This document shows positions 11,333 through 26,300 of a DNA stretch of 64,000 nt, in pieces. The notes under the pieces are model-generated. The model had not been told where the DNA came from and made no database searches. It was given only the letters and a program-made list of their open reading frames with translations. Origin of the DNA: Brienomyrus brachyistius. Taxonomy: Eukaryota; Chordata; Actinopteri; Osteoglossiformes; Mormyridae. The position numbers were made by a program, and so were the translations under genes. The stretch lies in NCBI RefSeq assembly GCF_023856365.1, contig NC_064538.1:17626935-17690934 (forward strand). The letters run 5' to 3'. Every line of letters begins with the position of its first letter. Positions within the stretch are counted from its first letter, which is position 1.

Positions 11333-14300
11333 CTATGGGTGATCAAGGAGTCTTAATTAAGGCCACTGCATAAATTCAGGTTATAAGCCAAACAAATACA
11401 TACATTCCAGCATTTCGGGCGTCTTGCACTGATACATAAACATTTGTAAGTCAGTGTGAAGCCCGCAGATGGATCCGGAGAGCAGCCTCACCGCTTGAGA
11501 CCCAGGCCGCTTATGCATCTCCATGCTCTTCCAGGCCCGCGGGGGTGCAGTGGAGGACCTGCCAGATACTGGTGACTCGCACCTTGGCGTTGGGGACCGA
11601 CACCCTGGCAGAAACTCTCGGACTCCCAGGCCGTGCGTGGCGCTCATCTGTTCCTGGGGACACAGGGAGACCATCTCCACGGTCATGGCCTATGGCACAT
11701 GGCTCCATGTTTGCAGTCACCCTGAACCAAACAACTAATACCCACAATGCCTTAACTAATGTCTTATCAAATGCTTCATAGCTAATTGAACTCAATTAAC
11801 TGAAACAGAAAATTTCAGGCATTTAGTATTTAAAGGGAGGAGATACAGGGGTTCCGCTTACCCTGGTGTTTTCCTGATAGTCTAGAATCTTCTGAACCAC
11901 TCTGTTGATGATTACGTCATAGGTAAGGGTGTTCAGATAACCCCCATTGGCAGAGCGCACCTCCTGGATGAACCTGCTTAGCACGGGTCTGAAACATGAA
12001 TGATGCTTTGCTCATTTCTCCTGCTGCACCAACTTAGAGCTATTTGCTGCTTCTACAAAAAACACTGGAATGCCTCTAGTCGCATATCCCATTTTACTCT
12101 CCCTTTGATACCCATACATAGGAGTGAGAGTGAGGCTTGGAGAAAGGGTGCAGAGTCAGCGATCCTTCCAGCTCCCCTGGAGCATTTTTCGGGGATTAAG
12201 GCCCCTGCTCAAGGACCCAACGGGATTCAAACCAGCAGCATTCTGATCACAGATACAGAGGCCTAACCCATTTAGCCACACTGACCCCTAGTAACAGCAT
12301 GCGATAGGCTCCCTACTAACCTGCTATAGTGGGGGAACATTACGACTAGCTGGTCAATGATTTTCTCGAAGACAGTTGCCGGATGCTGGGGGCCGGCCCT
12401 GGGAACCTGCGGCTGCTGCCCCAGGCTCACACCCTGGGTACCATCCCATGGACTGACTGGAATGTCGGGATGCAAGCCACTTCTGCCCTGGAAGGGGTCA
12501 GGTTGCGGGGGGGCCACGGCGGTCGGGGGTCGAGACCCTCTGTGCACGGGCTGCAGTCTCACTGGCGGCAGGGTGACATGTGTAGCGGCTGATGGGAGCC
12601 GTGGACTCGGGTAGCGAACAGCGGATCCCTGGCTGGCGAAGGGCTGCGGGGGACGAGAGGGTAGGGGCGCACCAACTTAGTCACATGACGCGGCACACTG
12701 AACTAGATATAGGAACCACTTTCATAAAATAAGCACAAGACGTCATTGTACAAGAACAGGCTGATAAGAACTCTTCAAGTCAAAATATCTGTTATCTTCA
12801 GCTGTATGACACTTGGGTCACACACACAGATAAAATTCCAGTGTTGTTAGTCATAGTGCAAAAAATAGTAATAAATCAAATATAACTATGTGGACATTTA
12901 AGCATGACATATTGAGACATGGACACAATGGGCACTGCAAATGGGCAGTAGAACTGAATGGAGAGGAATGTAGTAAGCAGCTTATGCAGTAAGCAGATTT
13001 TGGTCCCAGTGCTATGATACCAGAGAAGGTCAGGGTTAGTTTTCCCCCATCATGCTGTCCTGTAAGACATAAATACACAGGCAAAGCAGGCAAGAGCAAA
13101 CGAGCCAATGTGTCCGATGTCCTGGAGCTGTTTTTGGGGTTAAAGGCCTTGCTCTTGGGCTAAAATATGATGCTCATGGGATTTTTACAGGGAGACAATT
13201 AATCAGATTGTAGAGGAGGGGGTCAAAGCAACTAGAGGAGTAGAACTAACCAATCAGATATCTTGGTCCTGCCTCCACTAGTTGCTTGGACCCACGTCCC
13301 CTACAATCTGAACCAATCATTTTTCCTTCTGCTCCCAGAACAAGTAAAACTCCCATGAGCAAATGTAATACGATCACCTTGCAGCCTCATAACCCATAGT
13401 GTCACACACACGATTCTATGCAGCGGTCCAGGTCCTGCTAGATTTGCGTTGGCCACCCACTGACGACACAGCGTTATTGCAGACTAAAGCTGGGCAGCAT
13501 AACCAAAAAATTATATCACGATAGTTTCACCGTATATAACGATGTTTTTTTTTTTTTTAAGTATGATTGGGCATTTACCACATTTTACAGGATGTTACAG
13601 GACACATTTTGTTTATGGTTTTTTTGTATTGTTCCCACATTAACGATATTGTTTTATTATTAGCCACTGCACCTAGCTACTTTAATGATAACATACAGCT
13701 AACATGTTTATTGGCTAACTGCTTATAGATAAACGGCTAATGTTAAGGTGTACGCCAGCCAAGTTAACATTTTTGATAAGTGTTTAATAGTTCAGTGTTG
13801 CTGGAACGCAAGCTTTACTGACCTCGCGAAATTTCCCGTAAAGACCGGGATGTCGGTCTTTAAGATGCTTCGCCAGGTTTGACGTGCTACTTGACTTCGT
13901 CGCCACAACTTTGTAGCACTGTTTGCATGGAGACTTATCGACATCCTTAGCCTTTCCATGCTCGTCTGCAAAAACGGCACTATTGCGTTTTTTTTTTTTT
14001 TTTGACTAAAGCAGCTTGCAAAGTGCCTTCAACTGCAGCATATGCCGTGTTCGGCCAACTCAGTATGCGAGCATTAACCAGCGCGAATGCGTTCAGCGGC
14101 TATTGAGAGGAGGGAAGTGGCTGCGGGAGTGTGTTCGTGCGTGCACACACGTCTGCGCTGTAGTGGTGCTGTGCGAAGTGTGGCGAATGAGGCGAACACA
14201 GCACTGTTGGTATCAATAATGGTGAAAATGAGTATCTAATCAGACACTAATTTTTTATATCGATTAGTATCTGAGAATCGATTTTTTGACAACCTCATGA

Positions 14301-17300
14301 CTCAATAACAATAATAAAAAACGGTTTGTGATATGAACCGGTATACCACCCATTTGGACGGTAAGTGATACCAATTCCCGGAGCTATGTAGTTAGTACGC
14401 TATATTCTTATTCTTTCTAAGGACGTGAACAGCAGAGTGTTTTTACCACGGTATGTTGCTTTGGACAACAGCATCTGTTATTCAAGGACATTGAAAGGCT
14501 TTATTTTAGATTGTACTGGCTTCTCAGGTCAGGTTTATTGGACCAAGTCAGACAGCAGTATAATCACTGATTAGCATTAGTACTGTTAGTGCAAACCCAC
14601 AGTATATGTGTGTCGTGTGAGGTGATAGTGCTTTAAACAAAGATCTGCAGCACAGGTTGTTTTTTTAGGGATAGCTCAGCCTGGTTAAACCCACATCACA
14701 TCTGCAGTTGTTCTCTACCAGCCTCACCGCAAGAACAGCTCGCACGCACAGCATATTTCAGTCAGCGTCACAGACTGGCTGATGGTACACCTCCCTTCTC
14801 CGCCTCTCAGCTTGACCAGAGTGTCAACAAGATTGGCCATCTGCAACTGCATGTGTTATCCACTGCAGGGGGCGCTATTCTGGAGCACATTTAGCCACCA
14901 GCTCATTCCACCATGGTGTGTAAGAAGCAGTACTGGGGGGCCTCCTCCTTCATATAATACAGACGCTCCTCTACTTACGAATTTTCAGACATATGAACGA
15001 AGAGGACTTTAAGTCCAAATTGTGTTCACTGGGCTCCCGTTTCCTGTCCGCAACATAATTTTTTTTCCGTGCACCAATTCCGCCTAGTACGACTTCTGGC
15101 CGCTACTCCCGCCCCGCAGCAGCCTAGCGTGCGTACTCCCAGCATCCTACTTCTTTGTACTTGCGTATACCCTTAGAATGATGTTGAATAACGACTTACG
15201 AACATTTCAAGTTACGAACGGCTATTTGAAACGCATCTCGTTCGTAAGTAGTACTCTGCTTTTCAGGATATTCTATTTGCGAACTGTGTATTTAATTTGT
15301 TTCCATCATATTTACTTATTTGCACTGTGTACCGTCTTTGCACTATACGTTTTTGTCCATGCTCTACATACTTCCTGCTGTATACACAAGAATTTTCTCC
15401 TGAGATCAATTAAATTTATCTAATCTAATATCTAACCTAATCTAATCACGAGTACTGCTTTTATACAATCCTGGTGCTGTAAAGGCGGCCTTCCGAAACA
15501 GATCATGGTTGGAGGACTTAATCTTTTCATTCTGATTCATAGTTTCAACTATCCCTACACTTGTGCAATACAGATACTGGCCTAAGAAAGTATATTTCTT
15601 CTTAACCACAAGGTGGCACTGCAGATCTCAAAATGGTGGCAAGCCTTACCGGCAGAGCTGGGGTCGGCAGAGGGGAGGGCACAGACACCGGAGGCAGACT
15701 GGAGAGTCTGGTTCCCTTCTGCAGCTGCTCCATCTGCTCCTTGTAGTTGGCCTTCATCACAGGAGATAAGAGCACGTTTCAAAACACAGGGTCAAATAAG
15801 CGTTACCGCCACCCAATGGGGAAAGATGTCTTCATTTCTGTGTAAAGGTTGATCTGAAACCGCAGACAGCGAACCCAGCATTTACAGCCTTTGATGCTTG
15901 CAGAAGCACACATTTATGAAATATCTTCAAGTAAATGTGTAACAGCCAAAGTGTGCGTAAACCTTATCGCGTATATATGTCTACTAGAGCTGGGTAGTAT
16001 GACCAAAAATTTATATCACGGTATTTTTCAAAGTTATAATCGGTTTCACGATATATGACAGTATTTTCTTTTTGAAGTATGACTGGGCATTTACCACATT
16101 TTATAGGATTTTACAGGACACATTTTTGTTTTACGTTTTTGTATTGTTCCCACATTAACTATATTATTTTATTATTAGCCACTGTGCCTATCTGCTAACT
16201 TAATGATAACAGACAGCTAACATATTTATTGGCTAACTGCTTATAGATTTCCTTTTCTTAGAAGGAAAATGCATTGCCTGGTTTTTATTGAAAGGCTTTA
16301 ATTTTAATCTTCCCTACAAATGACCTCAGTACATATGTAGCTTGCTGACATCCCGCACCAATACATACAGAACCCGTTATCAGTCTAACGTCTCCTTCAG
16401 CCTCCCACCACACGCACAGAACTGAGCAAATCCGGCTTTTGTTCTTATGCACCACGAGTGGAATATATTACAAAATATATTGAATTTAGACTTGCCTTCT
16501 CTGAATGTGTTTACAAATCTCAAACTCTAAGCTCAAAGAAGTGTCATTGTTTCATATGAATTAATTTTATTTTAGGTATTTTTGGAGAGTTTGAGTATTT
16601 GTATATGTTTTAGTTTGTGTTTATATTAATCATCTCTGTATGTATGTACATGAAACTTTTGTCTTATTTTTCTTATTTGTTGCCATCTTCGTCCTGGAAG
16701 AAGAGTTATTGTATCTCAATGGAACCTTCCTGGTAAAATAAAGGATAAATAAAATAAAATAAACAGCTAATGTTAAGGTGTGCGCCGGTCAAGTTAACAT
16801 TTTTGATAAGTGTTTAATAGTTCAGTGTTGCTGGAACGCAAGCTTTACTGACCTCGCGAAATTTCCCGTAAAGACCGGGATGTCGGTCTTTAAGATGCTT
16901 CGCCAGGTTTGACGTGCTACTTGACTTCGTAGCACTGTTTGTATGGAGGCTTATCGACATCCTTAGCCTTTCCATGCTCGTCTGCAAAAACGGCACTTTT
17001 GTGTGTGTTTTTTTCTCACTAAAGTAGCTTGCGAAGTGCCTTCAACTGCAGCATATGCCACATTCAGTCAAACTGGCATGCGAGCATTAACCAGCGCGAA
17101 TGCGTTCAGCGGCCATTGAGAGGAGGGAAGTGGCTGCGGGAGTGTGTTCGTGCGTGCACACACGTCTGCGCTGTAGTGGTGCTGTGCGAAGTATGGCGAA
17201 TGAGGCGAACACCGCACTGTTGGTATCAATAATGGTGAAAAATGAGTATCTAATAAGATACAAATTTTTTATATCGATTAGTATCCGAGAATCAATTTTT

Positions 17301-20300
17301 GACAACCCCAGTGTCTCATTATTTTCAACTCCAGCATCAGCTATATGTTCCGTTTCTGACCTTTCGCGGTACATCTTTAGCGGCGCAGCAGTGAAAAACG
17401 TCCCCCATTAAACGGTTTGCAGCTGCGGCACTTTCCGAACGTTGTGTAGGCTATTTAAGCCGGTATTGCGGTATAAGAAAAATTCATATAACAATAATAA
17501 TAATAAACGGTTTTCGGTATGAACCGATATACCGGCCAGCACTGATGTCTATGTCCTACATATACAATCGCGTCAAAATGATTTGTGGCTAAATATCATC
17601 ACATGCATCACAACATCCTAAGAATTTACATTCCCCACCCGGGCTGCCTTCTGCTATATTAACCAGGGATTATTTAATGATGAATGAGTATTATTGTACT
17701 TCATTGAGTTCCTCACTAAATAAGCTGCAGACAACTCATTCTGAAACTGCAAATTCATAAATTCCAGATGACACATTTATCTATCTTGCAGGTTAAGCCA
17801 ACCCGAGGCATTTCCTGTCAGGTCATGCAAGTCACACAGTTTCACTTCAAGGACCAAGATGGCTACAAACTGCCAGGGGCGAAGCGCGACAGAGCTGCAC
17901 CCACCTCGGTCCTGAGGATTTTGTCCTTTGCATCCTGCAGAACTTCCTGCCAGGCGTTCAGAGCTTTGCTAACTTCGGGTGATTTGGCCCTGCAAGCAGA
18001 AAGATACCAGTGTCAACAGCAGCAGCTTTCAAACGCTGCTGCTGCGTTCAGGCAATACAAGAGGACCTAATGGAGCACCGCGCCCCTCCCCCAACCAAAA
18101 GCTAGGAAGCATCCTATCATTGACACAGGGAAAGTCCAGTGCTGTTTGTTTGCATGTATGATTGCACACATCACTTCCATTAATTTCATTTTTAAACTTC
18201 TGTTTATGTCCTAATATTTCCTTTCAGAATGTTCTGTTAGTGTACGGTGTACTTTTTATGTTTGCAGTATGTGTACCACCTCTGCACTCTCTCTTGATCT
18301 GTCTGCACTTTATGTACCTCACTGCCGTATGCACCATATTTCTCCCAAGATATTTATATTATCTAACACAAAACCTCACCCACATGCACCCCAACTATGA
18401 GCTCTTCGCCCCCTGCTGTTGGGCACGTGTTATAGCAGCAAATCGCCACACTGGCAAAGTGTTTCTTTAATCTCTTCTGATGTCTATTTTAGCAGTATTA
18501 CTATGCGCGATACTTGCACTGAGAGCCTACCTCTTCATTTCGTTGTACACGGGCACAATGACAGAGCTGACTGACGTCATTTACCTGCAGCCCACCTCCT
18601 TCAGGTGGGTGAGGACGGCCTCTTTCTCCGATACGTATCTGTACAAGCCCTGGAGGCCGCACTGACGTCGGCAGTCCAGCATGGTCACCTTGAGATAGAG
18701 AAACGCCGTATAAGGGACCAAGAAGCAAAGCGTGTTTCACCTGACCCCGTCAGCGGCAGAGACGGGGCACATTACCTCAGCCGCCAGTGACCTTGCGGCT
18801 GCACGTGCACATAGTTCCTGGTACCGCTTCACCTCATCTTCCACACTCAGTTTCTCAGCCTCAGACTGGTTCCTGTAAGATTCACATCATCTAGGGTGAT
18901 CTTCTGCTCAAAGACTGACTCCTAATGGTCATCAACTTGTATATATTCTTATGTACTAGCTGGCATTTGGAAAAAAAGGGGGATGCAAGTGATCCCCAAA
19001 ATACAAAACTTTCATTACTGGAGTATTGTGGGGAATAAAGTGCCATTATAAAACCACTCATCTCTCACATTAAAAGGAAACTTGCCTCTCGTCCAAGATC
19101 TCACTGAACTGTTGTTCATACTCCATTCTCTTCTCTTTAATATTTTTTAAAAGGCTGCAGGAGGCAAAAAAAAAAACATTCAATTTGTTAACACTAACAA
19201 TCTTTCGGATGTACTCACACACTCCTGACACTAGGGGATTTGCGTCTGTGACACGCCGTCCGTCACAGAAGCCCCCACCCCCCCCCATGTCGTCCCACCC
19301 CGTAACACTCACGTCTCCCGCGCCGCCGCCAGCTCCTTGAGCTCGTTCTTCAAGGCCTTCAGCGTCTCCTGGTTGACCTTTTTCTCCTGCTGGTCCTTCC
19401 GCACCTCCTCCTCCAGTCTCTTGTGGAATATATCCAGCTCCTTGTTGCCGATCTGCCGGGGTGGGGTGGGGGGGGCACGCCAAGATTCAAGCAACGGCAT
19501 CTCCCCACATGGCTGGCTCATGGAAAATGGAACCGTCCGCACCCCCAAACGTACCTCGATGTTCTGATTAATCTCCATCAGCTCCTCTTCCAGAGATGAG
19601 ATGCGCTCCTTTCTCAACTGCCTCCCTTTTGTATAACCCTCTTCTGCTTGCATTATTTGCTTTTGAAGCTGACTGATATATTTTTCTTTTTTAATCATGT
19701 CTCCCTGAAACGTCACAAGTTTAAGTCAAGTCCAACTTTGACGTCTCAAAATAGACATACAGTTGCAACAATATAGTGTTTATCAAACACTTTAAGAACT
19801 GCTTTACACAAAAACTATGCAAGTTAGACGCACAAGACAAATAATGAATTAATAAATATGATGCACAAGGTGCAACTTTCAACTTGGGCTGTGCAGTGGA
19901 GTTGACTGTACATCATCTCATTTTAAAGATGTACTTCCAAAGAGCTTGCAGTGAAAGGGCAGTTGGTGTATATAGTACACAGTAGATGCAGTTCTTCCAC
20001 TCTAATGAGCAACTGATGCATAAAGTGACCAGTGCAGACGGCTGAAGAACAGTATTCAATTTAAATACTTCAATGGAATTCCAGAAGGGGTTTGAAAATG
20101 CAAAAAAAAAAAAAATGTAATAAGTCACACAGCACTTTTCAAATGAATCACCTCAATGTTTCGATACTTACTTTATCCCTTTCAAATGGCTCATATGGTT
20201 CTGTGTTAACCAAAACAGCATCTTTACTTTTACTAAACGTCTACAGGGGAAACAAAGAACAGGGGTACGCATTATTACCGGAAAAGGCCTCCTCAACTTG

Positions 20301-23300
20301 TGCCTGTCTTCAGACCAAGAATACTGACCTGTACCGGTACACTTCTCATCCAAGTTTTCTTAGCATGTTGGTTGGTCTCTGAGGCAGCTATACATTCTAC
20401 ATTACTAAAAGTCTCATTAATATACATTTCAGAGTAAACTGGATATGCAAAACCCTCTGAAATATCTCCATTATACGTGCCACTGACATTTATAGCATTA
20501 ATCCCTTGATCAAAGACTGCAGGTTCACCAGGAAGATATGTATAGATTTCAGAGTATAAGGGTGTAAATTCTTTGGCAGATGGGTTTAGGGTTGGGCCTC
20601 TGATGTTACTGTCCTCTTGATAGGTGGGCAAGGGGCACAAGTTGTCAACTACAGGCTCTTCTCTCTGGTCCAGGAACGAAGACGCATGTGTCGTCAGACC
20701 AACCAGAGTGCCGTTTGTCGAGAACCGTAAGGACCCAAGGAGGAAGCCCTCTAGCCCGCCTGACTCCTGAATCAACAGTCGTGCCTCCCAGGGGAAATTA
20801 TCCAACTCTCCCACAAGTAGTGGGTCGTGGACATCTAAAGGACCATGTTCCTCCAGGATCTGAGCAAAATAGCTGTGGGCCGGAAGAATCATGTAAATAT
20901 TTTCTTTTAAAAATCACGTCACTCAAGGGACAAATCAGAGAATGAACAACATTCACTTACTCATATAAATTCTCCTTAGTAGGATCTGTTCTAATATTGT
21001 TGTCCAAAATTGTCTTGAATCGATTATTATTATACTGTCCTTCAAATTCTTCTAGTTGAGGGCGAAGGTGTTCGGGCACAAAAAAGGGATAATTACTGTC
21101 TAAAAGTCCTCTGTTGGGAAACAACAAGCAACAGTCAGGGAAACATAATGCCACTGAAAGCTCAGGAAACCTGGAGGTCATGCAGGACTCACAGAGAATC
21201 TTCTTCAAAGAATAAATCTTCATCCTCCTCTCTTAGAGTTCCTCCTCTTGATCCAGGAAATACCATTATAGACTGCGAGACAAACAAAACCATCATTTTG
21301 CCCTTCATTTTGTTATGTCTAAGAAAAACAATATTGTTCACGAAAATGACCCTCTAGCTTACCTTTGATTCTTTTTGTTTCTTTTTTCTATTTCTGTTCT
21401 TACTCTTAATAGAAGAATTCTGTAAAACAAATGAACAAATCAAACAAGAGCAAGAGCAAGAGATCTGCTTGTTTCCATTGTCCTCACTATAGTTAGTCCA
21501 TGAATTCCCCCTTCTGGCAGTTTCCTGGCTCAGTGACTGGTAAATGTGACCTCCCAGTTCAGTGTAGACAGATATACTTACAATTTGATTTTCATTCTCC
21601 ATCTTTTTATTCACTACACAAAGGCAGTCTGCAATACAGAAAACAGCATGGTATTTTAAAGCTTATAGAACGAAAAAAAATAAAAATAAAAATGAACACC
21701 TTATCACAGTGTTTCTCAATACAATCACTGAGGACCCATAGACTGTCCATGTTTTTGCTCCCTCTCAGCTCCCAAATGGGAGCAAAAACGCGGACTGTCT
21801 GTGGGTCTCTGAGGATCGGGTAGGCAAACACTGCCTAATCATGTAACATACAGGTCAGAGCAAAGTGACACTTACCCATCTCAAAAAACGTATTAAGCAC
21901 CTGATGGCAGGAAACAAACTTCTCCCTGTTCTCCTCTAGGACCCAGATGAAGAGACGCATAACCTCGAGATCTCCGGCAGCCCTCAGGCAGCCTGTCACG
22001 GTGGTGGCGGCTCCCACAAGCAAACTGGGCAGATCTCCGGTCTTCTCCATGATGGCGTCGCGCAGTGGCTGAAAGGCCAGGAGAGGGGCCAGGTCCAGTT
22101 CCTCCAGGTGTTCTGCGTGCCGCTCTATGAACTCCCGCGCCGCCTCCAAGCCTGCAAGGCACATGGGCATCGCATGAAATGTTGGGGAGGAAGAGCTCAT
22201 GGGAGACTCTTGAATATATCTGCACATACACCAAAGCTGCCTGTAACTCCCAAATAATGAGTCTACACTACTGCGATTTAGTTCACTATTCAGCTATATA
22301 CAGGGTGGGTCAAAAGTATGTAAGTAGTTTTTATTTAACGGTACTGATTAGGTGTTCGAAATGCCCACCGTCAACGTTGATAGGTTCCTGGAGCCTGTCC
22401 CTGACACACTCACATACATCAGCACAGAAATCCCACTCAGCATCAATGTCCACAAATGCTTGCGAGATGAACTCCTTTAAGTCATCCACTGTGTGGGGCT
22501 TCTCCTTTACTAGACCCCAAAGAAATAGTCCATGGATGTCAGGCCATGTGAATGTGGTGGCCAGTCAAGGCCACATCGCCTGATCCAATGCTGGCCTTTA
22601 CGTTTTAAAATAAAAACCATATACTTACTTTTGGCCCACACTGTATATTATACAAATTACAGTTATATATAATAATCAGAATTGGTGGGAAAGCACACAG
22701 GGTTTTGTTGTACATATACAGTACAGTGACAGACATTCCATTCTGATTCTAATTAGGTACTGATCTCAGTTTCACACAAAAAAAGGGAAAAATGTACAGG
22801 GCAGTCGTAACTGAGGGCCGTCTGTAAGCACGCGGAAGGCCGGGCAGCTTTGCTCACCTGCACCGTTCAGCAGGGCCGCCCACTCAGCCAGCTTCTGGCT
22901 CACGCCGGCAGCCCTGCTCAGGGCCTGGATGAACACTCGGGCCCAAACCCTGTTCTTCCTCTCCAGCACCAGATTCACTGCATCTTCCAGAGTCTCCGGC
23001 ACCTTCCAGGCAGCTACCGTATTCGCTTGTTCCTTATTTGCGTTGAAATCTATCCAGGGTCGAAGGCTTCCCGCGAACACGGAAATATCGGGGCTCTCGC
23101 CTTTAAACAGCTGCCTGTTCTCATTTATCTGGTGGAGAACCCGGTCACCAGACGTCAGCCAGGTCTGGGGTGGCGCTGCATAGTAAAGAATGTGTCAATC
23201 AAAAATAGTATTACAATTACCAAATTAAAAATATACTAGAGCAGTATTTCTCCATCCGGTCCTCGGGGACCCCCGGACAGTCCGTATTTTTGTTCCTTCT

Positions 23301-26300
23301 CAGCACTGAACACCGAATACCGAACACTGGTACAGGTGTGCTGGGAGCTGGGAAGGAGCTGTCTGGGGGATCCCTGGATACAAATGTAACCAGTCACAAA
23401 GAAGTATTCACCCTGTGTCAATCACACGATATACTTTGATTCGTATTTGCCCTAAGGTCGAATGGGCAGAGTAGAAATTCTGATTTGCCGATTTCTGATG
23501 AACATTTTAACATATTGTTCGTACACTTCATACATCAATCTGTCCCATTCAAAGGCCATTTGAAAATGATTGCTTATAAATATCTGTCCTGTTACATGGA
23601 AACCAGGGTGGAAATGATGTATTTAACAGGAAGTGGACGATAGCCACAGACTGAGTGCGTCTCTCACAGACTCACCACCAGTGTTTACATAGTGTCTCGC
23701 CAAGTATAACATCATTATACAGTATACAGCGTACAGAACCATCACATGTGGCTTGACATTCCTATTTCCCTATGACATTCCCTAAATCCCTATTTCCAGG
23801 TTCATAACCACATCTGCTGCCTGAACACAAACAGAACCCCAGCTTTCCTTATCATTCACTAATCAAACAAACATATAAGCATGGTACCTTTCTTTTGGTG
23901 GCCATCTTCCGATTTGCTATCCTCTTGTGAGGATCTCTCTTCACTGGCTCTCTGCTTAGTCAGAAACTCTGCCTGTCTGTGCTGTTTTCTCTTCAGCCTC
24001 CGCTCCTCCTTCGATTTCACCTTTTTCAGGCTGAGATGGACACATTTACAATGAGGAAAGAGATACTGCACATTCCAGAGCGATACAAGCACGGTACAAA
24101 CACTAACAATATAGACATGACCTTGTATCCAGCTTAAATGGTTGCCTAGCAAGATTGAAGCAACCGGTTTAGACTACAGGATGTTATAACGCAAAGTGAA
24201 CTGTGGGGCCAAACCTGGGGTGGAATCTCACCTCGTACACTTCTGTTTGACCTTCTGTTTGACGGGAGCTGTGCTTTTTGCAACAGAAGACTCAAACTGA
24301 AGGAAAAGGGGATTAAAGGTACTTTCATGGCTGACTGTAAAAATGGCGTAAATGTGTATAAATACACCGTAAGTTAATTCTGCTGCTAAAGATTCAAATT
24401 TGTAACAAAATTTTAATTAAACAGCAAGCTCGAGTTCAAATACCGCAGAATCCAAAACAAACTACACATCACTACAACACTTAAAGGTTTTTTTTTGGTC
24501 TTTCACTGCAGACAAACATTTTTGCTAATCGAAATTCACTCTGACATTACTGTTAAGTCAGTCTATCCTGTAAGAGCCAAACTGACTGCAGCAGGAACCC
24601 GTGTATGAAACAAGCGGCTAGTAATCCACACCTCGCATTTCACCAGACCGGTCGCACCAAAAATCACAATCTGGCAGATGTTTCCGACACAATCTGGAGT
24701 GAAACATGGCAGCTGGAGGAATTCCTGTAGGGAAAAATCAGTAACTTTAGAGAGACCCAGTGCTTTGATACGCTAAAATTTAGCTGTGATTCTGATGAAG
24801 TTCAACAAACAGTAACAGACCAGCCTACTCTCAATTATTTGCAACAGCACACTAAACATTTAGCATAGAATGGTTAATTCCCATTAAAACACTTGCCACA
24901 TTATTACATGGACAGGTAGCAAAAAATTATAAGTTACAAACCATTCTAAATTTACATACATGTTTACATACAGCACATGAGTTGCTATCAGTAATAATAA
25001 AAAAGAAAAACCTATGCTATTACTAGTGCCCTACATTACAGTACATTTAAGTGGCTGAAAAAAAGTAAAGGTGTTTTCAAGGGGCGCACTGTGTTGCACC
25101 TTATCAGTCTTGTCACTGAACGAAGTGGCTTTGAGTTTCTTCCAGCAGCTAATGTGAAACTCTACGTTGCAGCTTTGACAGCACACAAGTCTGATGAACC
25201 CCTGAAATCAGAGAAAAGCGCATGGATTAGGAGACTCTTTTCCACACTTTACAGGCCTCCAAGGTTCATATCACATTTACTGTGCCTTGCAAACTGTGCC
25301 TTGTTTTGTGATGCAATGGGAAATTACCTAATTCAATTTTAATGAACAGGTCACAGTGAGTATTCCTTTTATGAATGAAAGAGAGAGAGACAACTTTGAC
25401 TAAAAATGAAAAATGCACGCAAGGGATCAGGAATCCATCTACAAACTGTGTGAGCTTACCAGAGTTCGCACGTTAATGCCATACCTTGAAATCTGAGTCC
25501 GTGAAGTAGATCTCAATTTTTGAAATAACCAAACATGTCTGATGTCGACAAATTGCATCTGGCCTTGGAGGAAACTTGCACATCTCTATGTACTCCTCCA
25601 TACGATCCTATAAAAGAAAAACAGCAATGAAATTATAATTCAGAAATAAGTAACATGGCGAAAAGCACTTCAAAAGTTTTGCTACCATTCCTATTCATCT
25701 CAGTTTCAGGGATGAACAACACTAACATCTGCAATACTGAGATACCTTTAAATAATCCGTATGGGTTTCCTGGACTGTAATCGTTGTTGTGGGCCAGGTT
25801 AATTTCCCAGGTACGATCTGTCGTTTAACCATGAGTAAGGCTTTATTAAACTCATCTAAAGCTTCGGAAAACCTGTCCAAAAGAATACAATTTAAGAAAT
25901 GTTCTGGAAGCAAATTAGTCGTTCTGTATATGAAATGTATTCATTTATATGTTGTAGGGTGTTCGTACCTGTTCTCTTTAAATAGCACTTTTCCCATTCC
26001 ATAGTATACCAAACACTGAAATTCCCTTCCTGCATCATCCTTAATCTTGTTGAATTGCTTTTTAGCTTGAGCCAATTCCTGGAATTAAAAAAATATAAGA
26101 TCATTAGCACAAATGTTTTTTTCCTTCCATTTATCCTTCCATCAAAAGTTGGTTTGTTGACTAAAGTAAATTAATTAGATAAATGAATGAATGAATGAAT
26201 GAATGAATGAATGAATGAAAGTTCACCTCTGGTTGTCCAATTTCCAGGAGGGCGGTAGTGTGGCCATAGGTCAATATCAGTTTGTCAAGATGTGAGATGC

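Noticed and set aside
11559..11653. Shorter TTC3 exon ending at 11559
   Set aside because: The donor CAG|GTCCTC is weak and would shift frame into a stop; the donor GCG|GTGAGG at 11491/11492 keeps phase with the RING exon.
21500..21831. Overlapping ORFs around 21500-21831
   Set aside because: They arise from TTC3 intron sequence and the palindromic MITE; only the 47-bp exon at 21582-21628 fits TTC3 phase.
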